In this document: in pieces, positions 43,912-52,328 of the stretch
Layout: every line of letters starts with the position of its first letter
How positions within the stretch are numbered: position 1 is the stretch's first letter
From: Cryobacterium sp. N22
GTDB lineage: Bacteria; Actinomycetota; Actinomycetes; Actinomycetales; Microbacteriaceae
Assembly: GCF_002929555.1 (NCBI RefSeq)
Contig: NZ_PJJP01000036.1
Span: forward strand, 124,001-188,000
Length of the DNA: 64,000 nt
Reading direction: 5' to 3'
Made by a program: the position numbers and the translations under genes
The notes under the pieces: generated by a model
What the model was told of the DNA's origin: nothing
Database searches by the model: none
The model's input: only the letters and a program-made list of their open reading frames with translations

Positions 43912-43988
43912 ATGGTGTGCTCTCCTTGTAGGATCGAGGCTTTCCCGCTGACGGGGGTGTTTATCCCACGGTGCGGGCCTTGAGAGCA

Positions 43989-44002
43989 GGACCACGAGGT
44001 CC
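43989..44002 (-). promoter_or_regulatory. GGACC-N4-GGTCC palindrome upstream of pflB
   Basis: A 5-bp-arm inverted repeat (GGACCACGAGGTCC) 78 bp before the pflB start. It has the same arms as the stronger palindrome at 44072. Confidence 0.4.
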
Positions 44003-44071
44003 CAGCTGTTGCCACGGTGCCGGTGGTTCGCCCTCTATTTGGAACACTACCCTCCGAGAAGGCCCGTCAAC

Positions 44072-44087
44072 CGGGACCTTGGTCCCG
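44072..44087 (-). promoter_or_regulatory. DosR/DevR-box-like palindrome
   Basis: CGGGACCTTGGTCCCG has perfect 7-bp arms around TT. It closely resembles the DosR/DevR hypoxia box (GGGACT/C-N2-A/GGTCCC type) known from mycobacteria. It lies about 160 bp upstream of pflB. No regulator gene is in the window. Confidence 0.5.
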
Positions 44088-44110
44088 TATTCACCTCCAG
44101 TTGGGGGGTG

Positions 44111-45013
44111 TCATCCGGGGGTGATCGAGCGCAGTTCGAACTCCCGCACCGGCTGAGCGGAGCTGGCCGCGCAGGTGCTGAGCAGCGGCGCCGACAGGCT
44201 CTCGGCGAGCCGCACCGCGAGCTGTTTTCCGCCGTGGTTGAAGCTCACGGTGTGCACTCCCCCTGATTCCGTCCAGGACTTGTAGTCGAAGGCGTCGATT
44301 CGGTCGTCGCCCCGGTTCGCCCGGGCGAACGCCGCTGCCGCTTGCACCACATTGGGCAGCGAGCTGCGGCCCCGGAACCAGCGCGGTTCGATGCGGCCGT
44401 CGAGGTAGGCGTCGACCAGGTCTGGGGCTTCGGCGCCGGTCACCCGGCCGTAGTACAGGCCGTGTGGGAACAGGATCAGGGTGGCCGCGAACCTGTCTCC
44501 GCCCAGGTGCGAGCATTCCCAGGTGGCGGCCGGGTAGGCCTGGGCGAGCGCGGTGACCACCGGCCGCCCCTTCACGGCGCAGCACTGGTCGTGCCGGGCA
44601 TGGGTGCACACGCAGATGAGCGGCTCGGTCGACGGCGTGCCGCTCGCCCCGTCCAACGGAACCTGCAACAGCTCGGCGGGATCGGACACCATCCCCCAGT
44701 GCACCCGTTCGTGGCCGACCCTGGCGTCAACGGCCGCCCACCGCCACTCGGTCTGGGCTCGCCGTTGGTGCGCACTACGGCCGGTGCGACGGATGGCCAG
44801 CGGGCGGATGCCCGCGGATTCGACGCGGGTCACCAGGGCCCGGGCGAGTGCGGGGTCAAGCGGCGACTGCAGGAACGCGTGTGCGCCCCAGGCCCCGTCG
44901 ACCTCGACGAGGAACCAGCGTTCGCCGTAGCCGGCCGTGCCGGGGAGCGGATCGCCGCGCTCCAGCGAGCGATCGCTGCACGGCAACCAGCCGGGGGCGG
45001 AGGGGAGGCTCAT
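44111..45013 (-). CDS. Sucrase/ferredoxin-like (thioredoxin-like Fe-S) protein
   Basis: 300 residues of the Suc_Fer-like family. The C-terminal thioredoxin-like domain has cysteines in CVCTHARHDQCCAVKGRPV and WECSHLGGDRFAATLILFPHGLYYGRV, which could bind a [2Fe-2S] cluster as in related ferredoxins. The biochemical role is unknown; electron transfer is plausible. Its ATG overlaps the cupin oxygenase stop by 4 nt, so it may serve as redox partner of that oxygenase. Last gene of the BatC-cupin operon. Confidence 0.88.
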   Translation of the reverse strand: MSLPSAPGWLPCSDRSLERGDPLPGTAGYGERWFLVEVDGAWGAHAFLQSPLDPALARALVTRVESAGIRPLAIRRTGRSAHQRRAQTEWRWAAVDARVGHERVHWGMVSDPAELLQVPLDGASGTPSTEPLICVCTHARHDQCCAVKGRPVVTALAQAYPAATWECSHLGGDRFAATLILFPHGLYYGRVTGAEAPDLVDAYLDGRIEPRWFRGRSSLPNVVQAAAAFARANRGDDRIDAFDYKSWTESGGVHTVSFNHGGKQLAVRLAESLSAPLLSTCAASSAQPVREFELRSITPG

Positions 45014-46269
45014 CGCACCACCAGGACACCCTCGCGCACCAGGCGGCGGGCCACCACGAGCGAGGACGCCGCATCCAGTCCGTCCAGGCCGCCGGCCTGC
45101 ACGGTCTGCCCGGTGAGGATCTGCGTCAGGGCGTCGGCGGCCTCCGCCGGGAGCGTCACCGTCTTGTCCGGCAGTGCGAGGGACACCTCACCGGGGTTCG
45201 GGCCCGGCCGGGACCGGGCGCCGAGCCCCTGTCGCAGACTCACGGTGGTGGCCTCGTGCAGGGCTGTTGCTGCCGCTGTGGTCGCCAGGGGTGCGATCGG
45301 CTCGGCTCGGGTGGAGGCTCGCACGCGGCGGGCCAGTCGCCGGGACACCGCCTGGGCCGGCGTGGGGTCCGCCGGGGCCGGGTCCGCGCCGGTGAACCGG
45401 GCGAAGTCGTCGACGGTGTCGGCCAGCAGGGCGCCGACGGCCTGGGCATCCGTGAGGTCGATGCCCAGGGGAAGGGCGGCGCGCAGGCTCTCGGCGGCCG
45501 CCGCGTGCGCGACCGCCTCGCGCAGCACGTCGTGGCGGGTGAGGGCGGCGACGCCGATGGTCAGGTGGATCGAGGTGCCGCGCAGCGCCGTCGCCGAGTG
45601 GATCCAGCCCCGGGGCAAATAGAGCACGTCGTTGGGCCGGAAGACCTCGTCGATGGCCGGATCGTTCTGGGCCTGCAGCTCCACGACACGGCGATGATCG
45701 GTCCACGGCTGGTCGCGGAGTGGTCGCGAGTGCACCGGCGGGTGGATGAGCCAGCGCTTCTCCCCCGTGATCTGAAGAACGAAGACATCGTGCACGTCGT
45801 AGTGCGCATCGAACCCGCGCTCGGAGGCCGGGGTGACGTAGGCGTTCACCTGGACAGGGTGCCCGAGGTCGCTCGCCAGCCGCCGGGTGAATTCGGCCAG
45901 CGGAGGCCAGGTGCGATGCAGCCCCTGGAGCACCAGGGTGGCTCCGTCGGTGAACTCGTCGAGCACCTTGTCGGCGCTGACCTGATCGGCGACCTCGGCA
46001 CCCAGGCCGCCCGGTGCGGTGAACCGGCCGGGGTCGAGCACTGTGCCCTCCCGCGCCATGCGCACAAACGGGGTGCGCAGGCCCCGGTGGGCGACCAGCT
46101 CGTCGACGGCGTCTGCCGAGAAGAGGTCATCGAACCTGCCCGGCAGTGCGGCGGCGCGGGTGAAGAGCGGCCGGCGGTCCCAGTAGTCGGTGGCGAAGAC
46201 ATCCGGCGATACCGGGAGCAAGCGCGCGAGCGCGGGACGATCGCTCGCCCCGCGCCCCTCGCTCGTCAT
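45010..46269 (-). CDS. JmjC/cupin-4 family Fe(II)/2-oxoglutarate oxygenase
   Basis: 419 residues of the cupin_4 (RoxA/MINA-like) hydroxylase family. The iron facial triad is visible: HYDVHDVFVLQI supplies His-x-Asp and PRGWIHSATA the distal His; TGEKRWLIH contains the candidate 2-oxoglutarate-binding residues. Family members hydroxylate ribosomal proteins or peptides; standard RoxA acts on L16, but this protein is translationally coupled to a tiny repetitive protein (one-base TGATG overlap), which may be its substrate. A winged-helix-like C-terminal part follows. No separate ribosome binding site needed. Confidence 0.9.
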   Translation of the reverse strand: MTSEGRGASDRPALARLLPVSPDVFATDYWDRRPLFTRAAALPGRFDDLFSADAVDELVAHRGLRTPFVRMAREGTVLDPGRFTAPGGLGAEVADQVSADKVLDEFTDGATLVLQGLHRTWPPLAEFTRRLASDLGHPVQVNAYVTPASERGFDAHYDVHDVFVLQITGEKRWLIHPPVHSRPLRDQPWTDHRRVVELQAQNDPAIDEVFRPNDVLYLPRGWIHSATALRGTSIHLTIGVAALTRHDVLREAVAHAAAAESLRAALPLGIDLTDAQAVGALLADTVDDFARFTGADPAPADPTPAQAVSRRLARRVRASTRAEPIAPLATTAAATALHEATTVSLRQGLGARSRPGPNPGEVSLALPDKTVTLPAEAADALTQILTGQTVQAGGLDGLDAASSLVVARRLVREGVLVVR

Positions 46270-46523
46270 CAGGCGGTTCCGTCGGCGCCGCCGTCGTGAC
46301 CTTCTGGATTGGCGCCGCCGTCCGCGATGCCCTCGCTCGAGGCGGAGCCGTCGGCCCCACCGTCGTGGCCCGCCGGGTTGGCGCCGCCGTCCGCGGTGCC
46401 TTCTCCGGCGTCCGCGGTTCCGTCGGCACCGCCGTCATGGCCCGCCGGGTTGGCGCCGCCATCGGCCGTGCCTTCGTTCGGATCCGCGCCGGATGTCGTG
46501 ATGTCGTCGTCGTTGATGCCCAC
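46269..46523 (-). CDS. BatC-like Gly/Asp-rich repeat small protein
   Basis: 84 residues beginning MGINDDDITTSGADPNEG, then three imperfect repeats of about 23 residues with the core DGGANPAGHDGGADG. It is strongly acidic, has no cysteines, no signal peptide and no hydrophobic segment. It resembles proteins annotated BatC in Microbacteriaceae, of unknown function. The GTG at 46523 follows GGAGGT by 5 nt, which defines the start; a longer frame to 47129 is antisense to the HNH gene. Being first in an operon with an oxygenase, it looks like a multi-core modification substrate. Confidence 0.85.
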   Translation of the reverse strand: MGINDDDITTSGADPNEGTADGGANPAGHDGGADGTADAGEGTADGGANPAGHDGGADGSASSEGIADGGANPEGHDGGADGTA

Positions 46524-46619
46524 TGGATACCTCCGTAGCCGTAACCGGGCGCCGGCTGACGCCCAAGGTGATAGTACGTCGCAGCTCGCCCCGATGGCAG
46601 TGCCCGGCAAGAAATCACC

Positions 46620-46641
46620 GTCGGTTGAGCCTGTCGAGCCC
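46620..46641. repeat. Inverted single copy of the CTCGACAGGCTC repeat
   Basis: GTCGGTTGAGCCTGTCGAGC is the reverse complement of the core of the direct-repeat array at 48575. It lies 40 bp beyond the HNH gene stop, so the gene is flanked by inverted copies. Confidence 0.7.
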
Positions 46642-46681
46642 GGTGACCCAGAATCCGGACTCGGGCACCCTCGTGCCGTGG

Positions 46682-48484
46682 CTACTCGTCTTGTCGTCGG
46701 GTCTTCGGGTCGTGGGCTCGGTGCTGGGGTGGTTTCCGCCAGGTGCCGGTGGGGTCGATCCAGTGCGGGGCTTTGACTTCGGGCAGGCCCAGGACCATCC
46801 GGATTTTCCAGCCGCCGGCGTCGTCGATGCCGTGGTGGTGGCGCCAGCACAGCAGCACCCCGTTCGAGACGTTCGTGGGGCCGCCGTGCTGCCACGGCAC
46901 CACATGGTGCACCTCGGTCCACTGTGGTGGGCAGGTGCAGCCCGGGATGATGCAGCCGCCGTCGCGGGCGGTGATCGCCTTGCGTTGCATCGGGGTGAAG
47001 CAACGGACCTTGTCGCCCAGGGCGAGGACGGCGCCGGTGCCGCCGAAGAAGACCGGCCGGAAGCCGCCGTTGTCGACCATCTGGTTGATGGTGCGCATCG
47101 AGATGGGCCCCTCGACGCCGTCGATCCAACCGACCCCGACGCCGGCCTGCAGGTCGGCCGCGTTCACGTGCACCATCACCGTGGGTGGCATGCCGCCCAT
47201 GGTCGGGGTGCGGGGGTCTTGGGCGACCTGCACGAGGATGCCGCGGAGGATGTCGGCGCGTTTCTGGCCGCCGTCGCGTTCGTCGAGGATCTCGCCGGGC
47301 ACCAGTTCGCCGGCCTCGATGCGCTGCTGTTCCTCTGCGGACGGAAACGCGGGTGCGCTGCGCGCGGACAGGAAGGAGTCGAACAGGGTCTGCATGATGC
47401 CCTTGAGCTCCGGCGTCACGCCACCGCGCAGCGGGTGCAGCCCCTGGGCCAGCTTGCCAAACGAGAAGGTGGACTTCGCCTCAAAAACCGCATCGTTCGG
47501 GGCGGCCCCGTCGGGATTCAGCACCGCCTGCCACGTCGCGGCCATCTCCCGGATCCGGTCCGCCGGGAAGGTGAACCCGGCCGAAGCGCCGAGGCGAGCG
47601 ATCGGGCCGGTGCAGACCGGATCGGTGCCGGTGTCGGTATCGCCGGGGCCGGGGGTCCGGCCGAAGACGGATCCGGTCGCCGATTCCACCAGGGCGGCCT
47701 CCCCGCCATCGACCTGGGTCTGGTTCGCGTCGAAACGGCCGTGCACCTTGTAGTCGGCCAGGCCCGTCACGATGGCCTCGGCCGCGTCGATACCGATCTC
47801 GCCAGCGGTCAACGCCGCGGCCACGAAGGGGAACTCCGGCTCCCGCACTATGCCGCCCAACATCCGCGGGGCCACCTTCTCACCCAGGACCAGCCGCCGT
47901 TTCATCTCCCAGACCGACGTGCCGGTCAGCCGGCTCAGCAGATCGGTCTGGTGCGAGGTGCCCAACCGCCACGCCAACGACTCGGTGCCCAGCGCGGACC
48001 GGGACCGGTAACCGACCACGGTCGCGGTGGCCACCCGGGCGGCATCCACCGGCCGGCCGGTCCGCTCCACCATCTGGGTCAGCGCGACCACCTCCGGGTC
48101 GCTCAACGCATTCACGTCGATGGAATCCATCACCGCACGCACTAGGCGCGCCGCGTCGTCCAGCGCCTGCAGTTTCTCGCCGAAGACCCCGGTATGAGCA
48201 CGCTGCACCCCGGGCAGCTCGGCCGGATCCCGCCACTCGGGCTTCGGCTTGGACGGGCGGCGACCGGCCGGGCCGGTGCCGTTGCCGATGCCGCGACCGG
48301 ACTCCGTATCAGTGGCGCCAACTAGGCTGGCGGCATTCGAGCCGGAAGCATCCGAGTGGGCGGCATCTATGCCGGACGCATCCGGCGCCGGAGCGGCCAA
48401 GGCGGTGTTCCAGTCGTGAAGATTCGAACCGGCGGGAGAGGTTCCCGTCGGTGCGGTGGAGCCACTATCCAGCTCGTCGTCCAT
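46682..48484 (-). CDS. DUF222/HNH endonuclease (13E12-type)
   Basis: 600 residues. A disordered N-terminal Ser/Ala/Gly region (about 1-80), then a DUF222 helical domain (VRAVMDSIDVNALSDPEVVALTQMVERTGRPVDAARV...), and a C-terminal HNH nuclease: RDGGCIIPGCTCPPQWTEVHHVVPWQHGGPTNVSNGVLLCWRHHH, with zinc-binding cysteines and the HH catalytic pair. This family occurs in many copies in actinobacterial genomes; the function is unclear, and mobility has been suspected. It is flanked by the 46620 and 48575 repeats. Confidence 0.92.
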   Translation of the reverse strand: MDDELDSGSTAPTGTSPAGSNLHDWNTALAAPAPDASGIDAAHSDASGSNAASLVGATDTESGRGIGNGTGPAGRRPSKPKPEWRDPAELPGVQRAHTGVFGEKLQALDDAARLVRAVMDSIDVNALSDPEVVALTQMVERTGRPVDAARVATATVVGYRSRSALGTESLAWRLGTSHQTDLLSRLTGTSVWEMKRRLVLGEKVAPRMLGGIVREPEFPFVAAALTAGEIGIDAAEAIVTGLADYKVHGRFDANQTQVDGGEAALVESATGSVFGRTPGPGDTDTGTDPVCTGPIARLGASAGFTFPADRIREMAATWQAVLNPDGAAPNDAVFEAKSTFSFGKLAQGLHPLRGGVTPELKGIMQTLFDSFLSARSAPAFPSAEEQQRIEAGELVPGEILDERDGGQKRADILRGILVQVAQDPRTPTMGGMPPTVMVHVNAADLQAGVGVGWIDGVEGPISMRTINQMVDNGGFRPVFFGGTGAVLALGDKVRCFTPMQRKAITARDGGCIIPGCTCPPQWTEVHHVVPWQHGGPTNVSNGVLLCWRHHHGIDDAGGWKIRMVLGLPEVKAPHWIDPTGTWRKPPQHRAHDPKTRRQDE

Positions 48485-48574
48485 AGCCCCATTCTCTCAC
48501 GAATCGAAGATTTATGCGAGGGAATCTCAACATTTAACGAGTCAACATCGTAGTTTTTTGCACGCTGGAGAAGA

Positions 48575-48975
48575 CGGCTCGCGGGGTCTCGACAGGCTCG
48601 ACCAACGAGATTGATGCGTTCTCGACGTCGGCTCACGGGGCTCGGCCAACGAGATTGGGACGTTCTTGAGGGCGGCTCGCGGGGTCTCGACAAGCTCGAC
48701 CAGCGGAGATGGGCGCGTTCTCGAAGTCGGCTCACGGGGTCTCGACAGGCTCGACCAACGAGATTGGTGCGTTCTTGAGGGCGGCTCACGGGGTCTCGAC
48801 AGGCTCGACCAACGAGATTGATGCGTTCTCGAAAGTCGACTCGCGGGGTCTCAACAGGCTCGACCAACGGGATGGGCGCGTTCCTGGAAACGGCTCGCGG
48901 GGTCTCGACAAGCTCGACCAACGAGATTGGTGCGTTCTCGAAGTCAGTTCTCCCGGTCTCGACCGGCGCTCAGAC
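48575..48975. repeat. Array of about seven 54-55 bp direct repeats
   Basis: Copies start near 48575, 48630 (internally deleted), 48674, 48729, 48783, 48838 and 48892, with a partial one at about 48947. The core reads GGGGTCTCGACAGGCTCGAC followed by CAACGAGATTGGTGCGTTCT. Copies differ by point changes, and adjacent spacing is 54-55 bp except around the deleted copy. There are no unique spacers. This family of repeats is dispersed in Microbacteriaceae genomes. It fills most of the 512-bp gap between the HNH gene and the FAD-oxidase gene. Confidence 0.88.
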
Positions 48976-48996
48976 CCCGCGCGCAGGACCGCCGCG

Positions 48997-50385
48997 CTAG
49001 AGCTTCTTGCCGGGGTTGAGGATCGAGTGCGGGTCGAACGCCGCCTTCACCCGCAGCTGCAGGTCGCGCAGCACCGGGCCGAGCTCGTCATCGAGGTGTG
49101 CCCGCTTGAGCACACCGATGCCGTGCTCCCCCGACGCCGACCCGCCCAGCGAGATGGCCAGGTCGATCACCCTGGCGAACGCCGCGTGCGCCTTGTCGAT
49201 CTCGGCGGGCACCGCGGGGTCGTAGCCGATCACCGGATGCAGGTTGCCGTCGCCGATGTGGCCGCCGGTGCTGATCGGCACGTCGAGTTCCCTGGAGATC
49301 TCGGCCAGGCCCCGCAACAGGGCGCCCAGCTCGGAACGTGGCACCGTGATGTCCTCGTTCAGGCAGCCGCCGCGCACCGCCTGCACGGCCGGGTGCAGCA
49401 GACGCCGTGCGCTCATCAGCCGCTCGAGCGACTCGGCGTCATGCGCGATGGTGACCTCGCCGGCTCCGGCGGCTCGCAGCACCTCGGCGTAGGCCTCGAC
49501 GTCGTCGTGGGCCTGGCCGATCTGGTCCGACTGCACGAGCAGCAACGCGCCGGCCCCGGCGGGCAGGGTCGAGGCCGGATCGAAGGCATTGATCGCGGCG
49601 ATGCAGGAACCGTCGAGGAACTCGACGACACTCGGCCTGCGGTCGCCGGCGACGATGGTGTTGGCGGCCGCCAACGCATCCGCGGTGTTGGCGAAGGTCG
49701 CCGCGACACCGGAGGGGGCACCGGGCTTGGGCAGCAGGCCCACGGTGATCTCGGTGATGATGCCCAGGGTGCCTTCCGAACCCACCAGCAACGCGGTGAG
49801 GTTGTAGCCGGCGACACCCTTGATGGTGCGTTGGCCGGTGCGCACGATCGACCCGTCGGCGAGCACCACCGTGAGCTGGCGCACGAAGTTACCGGTGACG
49901 CCGTACTTGACACAGAGCATCCCGCCGGCGTTGGTGGCCACGTTGCCGCCGATGGTCGAGGCGCGCCACGAGCCGGGGTCCGGCGGGTAGAACAGGTCGA
50001 CGGCCTCGGCCGCACGGGCGAGCGCGATGGTGCGCACGCCGGCCTGCACCGTGGCGGTCTGGTTCGCGGCATCGACGACCAGGATCTTCTTGAGCCGGGT
50101 GGTGCTCAGCACGATGGCGCCGTCGATCGCGTTGGCCCCGCCGGCCAGTCCGGTGCGGGCTCCCTGCGGCACGATCGGGATGCGGTGGGCGGCCGCGATG
50201 GTGACCACGGCGGCCACCTCCTCGGTGCTGGCCGGAAACACCACGGCGAGCGGCTCGCCGCTCAGGGTGCCCTCGGACTGGTCGCGCCGGTTGCTCTCGG
50301 TGTGGGGGCCCGTCACGATCTGCGCGCTGGAGAGCACGGCGGAAAGCTCGGTGACAACTGTGGACGCGACGTCGATCATGGTCAT
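48997..50385 (-). CDS. FAD-linked oxidase (GlcD/D-lactate dehydrogenase-like)
   Basis: 462 residues. FAD-binding PCMH domain: PLAVVFPASTEEVAAVVTIAAAHRIPIVPQGARTGLAGGAN, and STIGGNVATNAGGM. The C-terminal FAD-oxidase cap holds STGGHIGDGNLHPVIGYD and GGSASGEHGIGVLKRAHL, typical of glycolate oxidase subunit GlcD and D-2-hydroxyacid dehydrogenases. It oxidises a 2-hydroxyacid such as D-lactate or glycolate. ATG 50385 follows AGAGGT; the frame upstream to 50592 is non-coding. Stands alone, so the substrate is not settled. Confidence 0.92.
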   Translation of the reverse strand: MTMIDVASTVVTELSAVLSSAQIVTGPHTESNRRDQSEGTLSGEPLAVVFPASTEEVAAVVTIAAAHRIPIVPQGARTGLAGGANAIDGAIVLSTTRLKKILVVDAANQTATVQAGVRTIALARAAEAVDLFYPPDPGSWRASTIGGNVATNAGGMLCVKYGVTGNFVRQLTVVLADGSIVRTGQRTIKGVAGYNLTALLVGSEGTLGIITEITVGLLPKPGAPSGVAATFANTADALAAANTIVAGDRRPSVVEFLDGSCIAAINAFDPASTLPAGAGALLLVQSDQIGQAHDDVEAYAEVLRAAGAGEVTIAHDAESLERLMSARRLLHPAVQAVRGGCLNEDITVPRSELGALLRGLAEISRELDVPISTGGHIGDGNLHPVIGYDPAVPAEIDKAHAAFARVIDLAISLGGSASGEHGIGVLKRAHLDDELGPVLRDLQLRVKAAFDPHSILNPGKKL

Positions 50386-50595
50386 GGATACCTCTGCTGG
50401 ATACGCACCGTCGACCGGTGCCTCATCGACGCGCCCACTCGTCAGACCGCGCCCGGGCCACAATTCTATGCAGGTGATTTCACGGTGACCTGCTCTTTGG
50501 CAAGGTCGGCAGCGCAATTTTCTGCCCTGCCCCCGCTTTGCATATCTCACCCTCGCCCCGGGCGCTAGGGGCCTTGTGCGGGCATCGGGCACGGG

Positions 50596-51321
50596 TCACA
50601 CCCCGAGCTCCGCGCGCAGCGCCCAGGCATTCCGCACCGCGTTGCCGTCGCCGTCGTTGTTGAAGTAGGCGAACACCTCCCGCCCCTGTGCCGACCACTC
50701 GCGGATGCGGCCGGCCCACCACCGCAGGTCGGCGTCGGAATACGACCCGGCATAGAGGGAGTCGTGCGCGGGCCCGTGCAGCCGGAGATAGACGAACGGC
50801 GCGGTGGCGCGCAGCACGCAGGGCAGCCCCGCCCCGCTCATCACGCAGTAGGCGGCTCCGTGCCGCTCCAGCAGGGCGAAGACCCCGTCGTCGAGCCAGC
50901 TTTCGTGCCGAAACTCCACCGCCACCCGGATCCACCACGGAAGGGCACCGAGGAAGTAGTCCAGGCGCGCATCGTCGCGGGCCTGGCCGGGTCCCAGCTG
51001 AACAAGAAGCACTCCGCGCCGGTCGCCCAGCTCGTGCCAGCCCGCGCCGATCCGGTCTGCCCAGAGCTCCGGCGCATAGAGCTTCTTCGCGTGGGTCAGC
51101 CCCCGGGGAGCCTTCACCGACATCAGAAACCCCGGTGGCAACCGGCGGTACCAGCTCGCAAACACGGTCGTCCGGGGCCACCGGTAGAAGCTCGCATTGA
51201 GCTCGACAGAGTCGAACGCGGCCACATAGGAAGCCAGCCGCTTGGCCGCGGGCAGGCCGGCGGGATAGAGCACGTTCTCCCAATGGTCGTAGCTCCAGCC
51301 CGAGGTGCCGATGTGAATCAT
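50596..51321 (-). CDS. DUF72 family protein
   Basis: 241 residues, TIM-barrel-like DUF72 fold: IHIGTSGWSYDHWENVLYP, FDSVELNASFYRWP, FLMSVKAPRGLTH, VAVEFRHESWLDD and FAYFNNDGDGNAVRNA are the family's motifs. The biochemical function is not known. The ATG at 51321 matches the family N-terminus; an upstream in-frame start at 51357 would add 12 residues. Divergent from the next gene. Confidence 0.92.
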   Translation of the reverse strand: MIHIGTSGWSYDHWENVLYPAGLPAAKRLASYVAAFDSVELNASFYRWPRTTVFASWYRRLPPGFLMSVKAPRGLTHAKKLYAPELWADRIGAGWHELGDRRGVLLVQLGPGQARDDARLDYFLGALPWWIRVAVEFRHESWLDDGVFALLERHGAAYCVMSGAGLPCVLRATAPFVYLRLHGPAHDSLYAGSYSDADLRWWAGRIREWSAQGREVFAYFNNDGDGNAVRNAWALRAELGV

Positions 51322-51399
51322 CGGTCTGGTCCTAACACCGGGTCGGTAGTATTTCAAGTCACCGGACGTGCGACACGACCAGCACGCATACGAAGCGGG

Positions 51400-52320
51400 G
51401 TGGCACGAATTTCAGAGGATGCTCGAGACTCGTCTCGCCCACGCCTCCCACCGGCGCGGTGGGCGACGGGCAACCGTGCCCGGATGATCGTGGCCGCCGT
51501 CGCCCTCGTGCTGCTGTTGCTGATCGCCCTGGTCGTGCGGGCGGTCTCCCTGTCAACGGCCCAGGGCGAATACGATGCCGCGGCTGCCGCCTTCCAGCAC
51601 GAACAGGCCGCGGCCGTGCGAACCGTCACCGCTGGCGAGAGCGCCCTCGATGACGCCATCGCCACCCTGACCGCGAGCGAGGGCAAGGTCTTCGCCGAGC
51701 AGCCCCGCCTCGCGCTGGCCGACGCCATCGACACCGCGACCACGAGCCTGAGCGCGGCCGCCCGGGAGCTCACGGCAGCGGAGAGCACCGCGGCGTCCTC
51801 GGCGGCGCCGACCTCCCTCTTCGAGATGGGTGCCGGCGTGCGCGAGCACGCCCGCGTCCTCGCCGCGTTCGACTTCGGCGCCGCGACCGGCGTCGACGGC
51901 GTCGCCGAGGACCTCGCCGCCCCGGTGGCGGCCGTCACCGCGGCCATGGCCGAGTGGCAGGCGGAGCAGGACCGGATCCTGCGCGAGCGGTACTCCAACA
52001 ACGTGCACGCCACGGGCTGGACCGCAGAGCTCGACCAGTGCACCGGTTCCGTGGACGTGACCGCCCACTACCAGGACGTGCCGACCATCGCCGAGCACTG
52101 GTCCTGCGGCGGCAAGGACTTTCCGGACGACGCCGGAACCGTGATCACCCTCACCGGTGTGCACGCCGGCACCTACAGGGTGGACGGCATCGTGGTCATG
52201 CTCAACGCCGACAGGCACAGCACCGCCGACATTCCCCGTGGCTACGACCTGCTCTACCAGACCTGCCAGAACGGGCAATCGGCGACCATGTCGTTCACGG
52301 CGCTGACCAGGATCGCCTGA
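51400..52320 (+). CDS. Membrane-anchored coiled-coil-like exported protein, unknown
   Basis: 306 residues from a GTG at 51400, or 278 from ATG 51484. A basic segment precedes one membrane helix (MIVAAVALVLLLLIALVVRAVSL). The outside part is Ala/Glu-rich helical (TAQGEYDAAAAAFQHEQAAAVRTVTAGESALDDAIATL), then a small C-terminal domain with four cysteines (DQCTGS, HWSCGG, LYQTCQNG). Neither start has a good ribosome binding site. No family recognised; a cell-envelope role is likely. Confidence 0.7.
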   Translation: MARISEDARDSSRPRLPPARWATGNRARMIVAAVALVLLLLIALVVRAVSLSTAQGEYDAAAAAFQHEQAAAVRTVTAGESALDDAIATLTASEGKVFAEQPRLALADAIDTATTSLSAAARELTAAESTAASSAAPTSLFEMGAGVREHARVLAAFDFGAATGVDGVAEDLAAPVAAVTAAMAEWQAEQDRILRERYSNNVHATGWTAELDQCTGSVDVTAHYQDVPTIAEHWSCGGKDFPDDAGTVITLTGVHAGTYRVDGIVVMLNADRHSTADIPRGYDLLYQTCQNGQSATMSFTALTRIA

Positions 52321-52328
52321 CCCGCTCG

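Noticed and set aside
41647-43983. 778-codon open frame antisense to pflB
   Set aside because: It mirrors a highly conserved gene in high-GC DNA, has an Arg/Asp/Val-rich composition without motifs, and no promoter or ribosome binding site.
46524-47129. Extended upstream reading of the BatC-like protein
   Set aside because: The added residues are antisense to the HNH gene and Arg/His/Pro-rich; a GGAGGT site defines the GTG start at 46523.
48575-48975. CRISPR array
   Set aside because: Repeats are contiguous degenerate units without unique spacers, and no cas genes are present.
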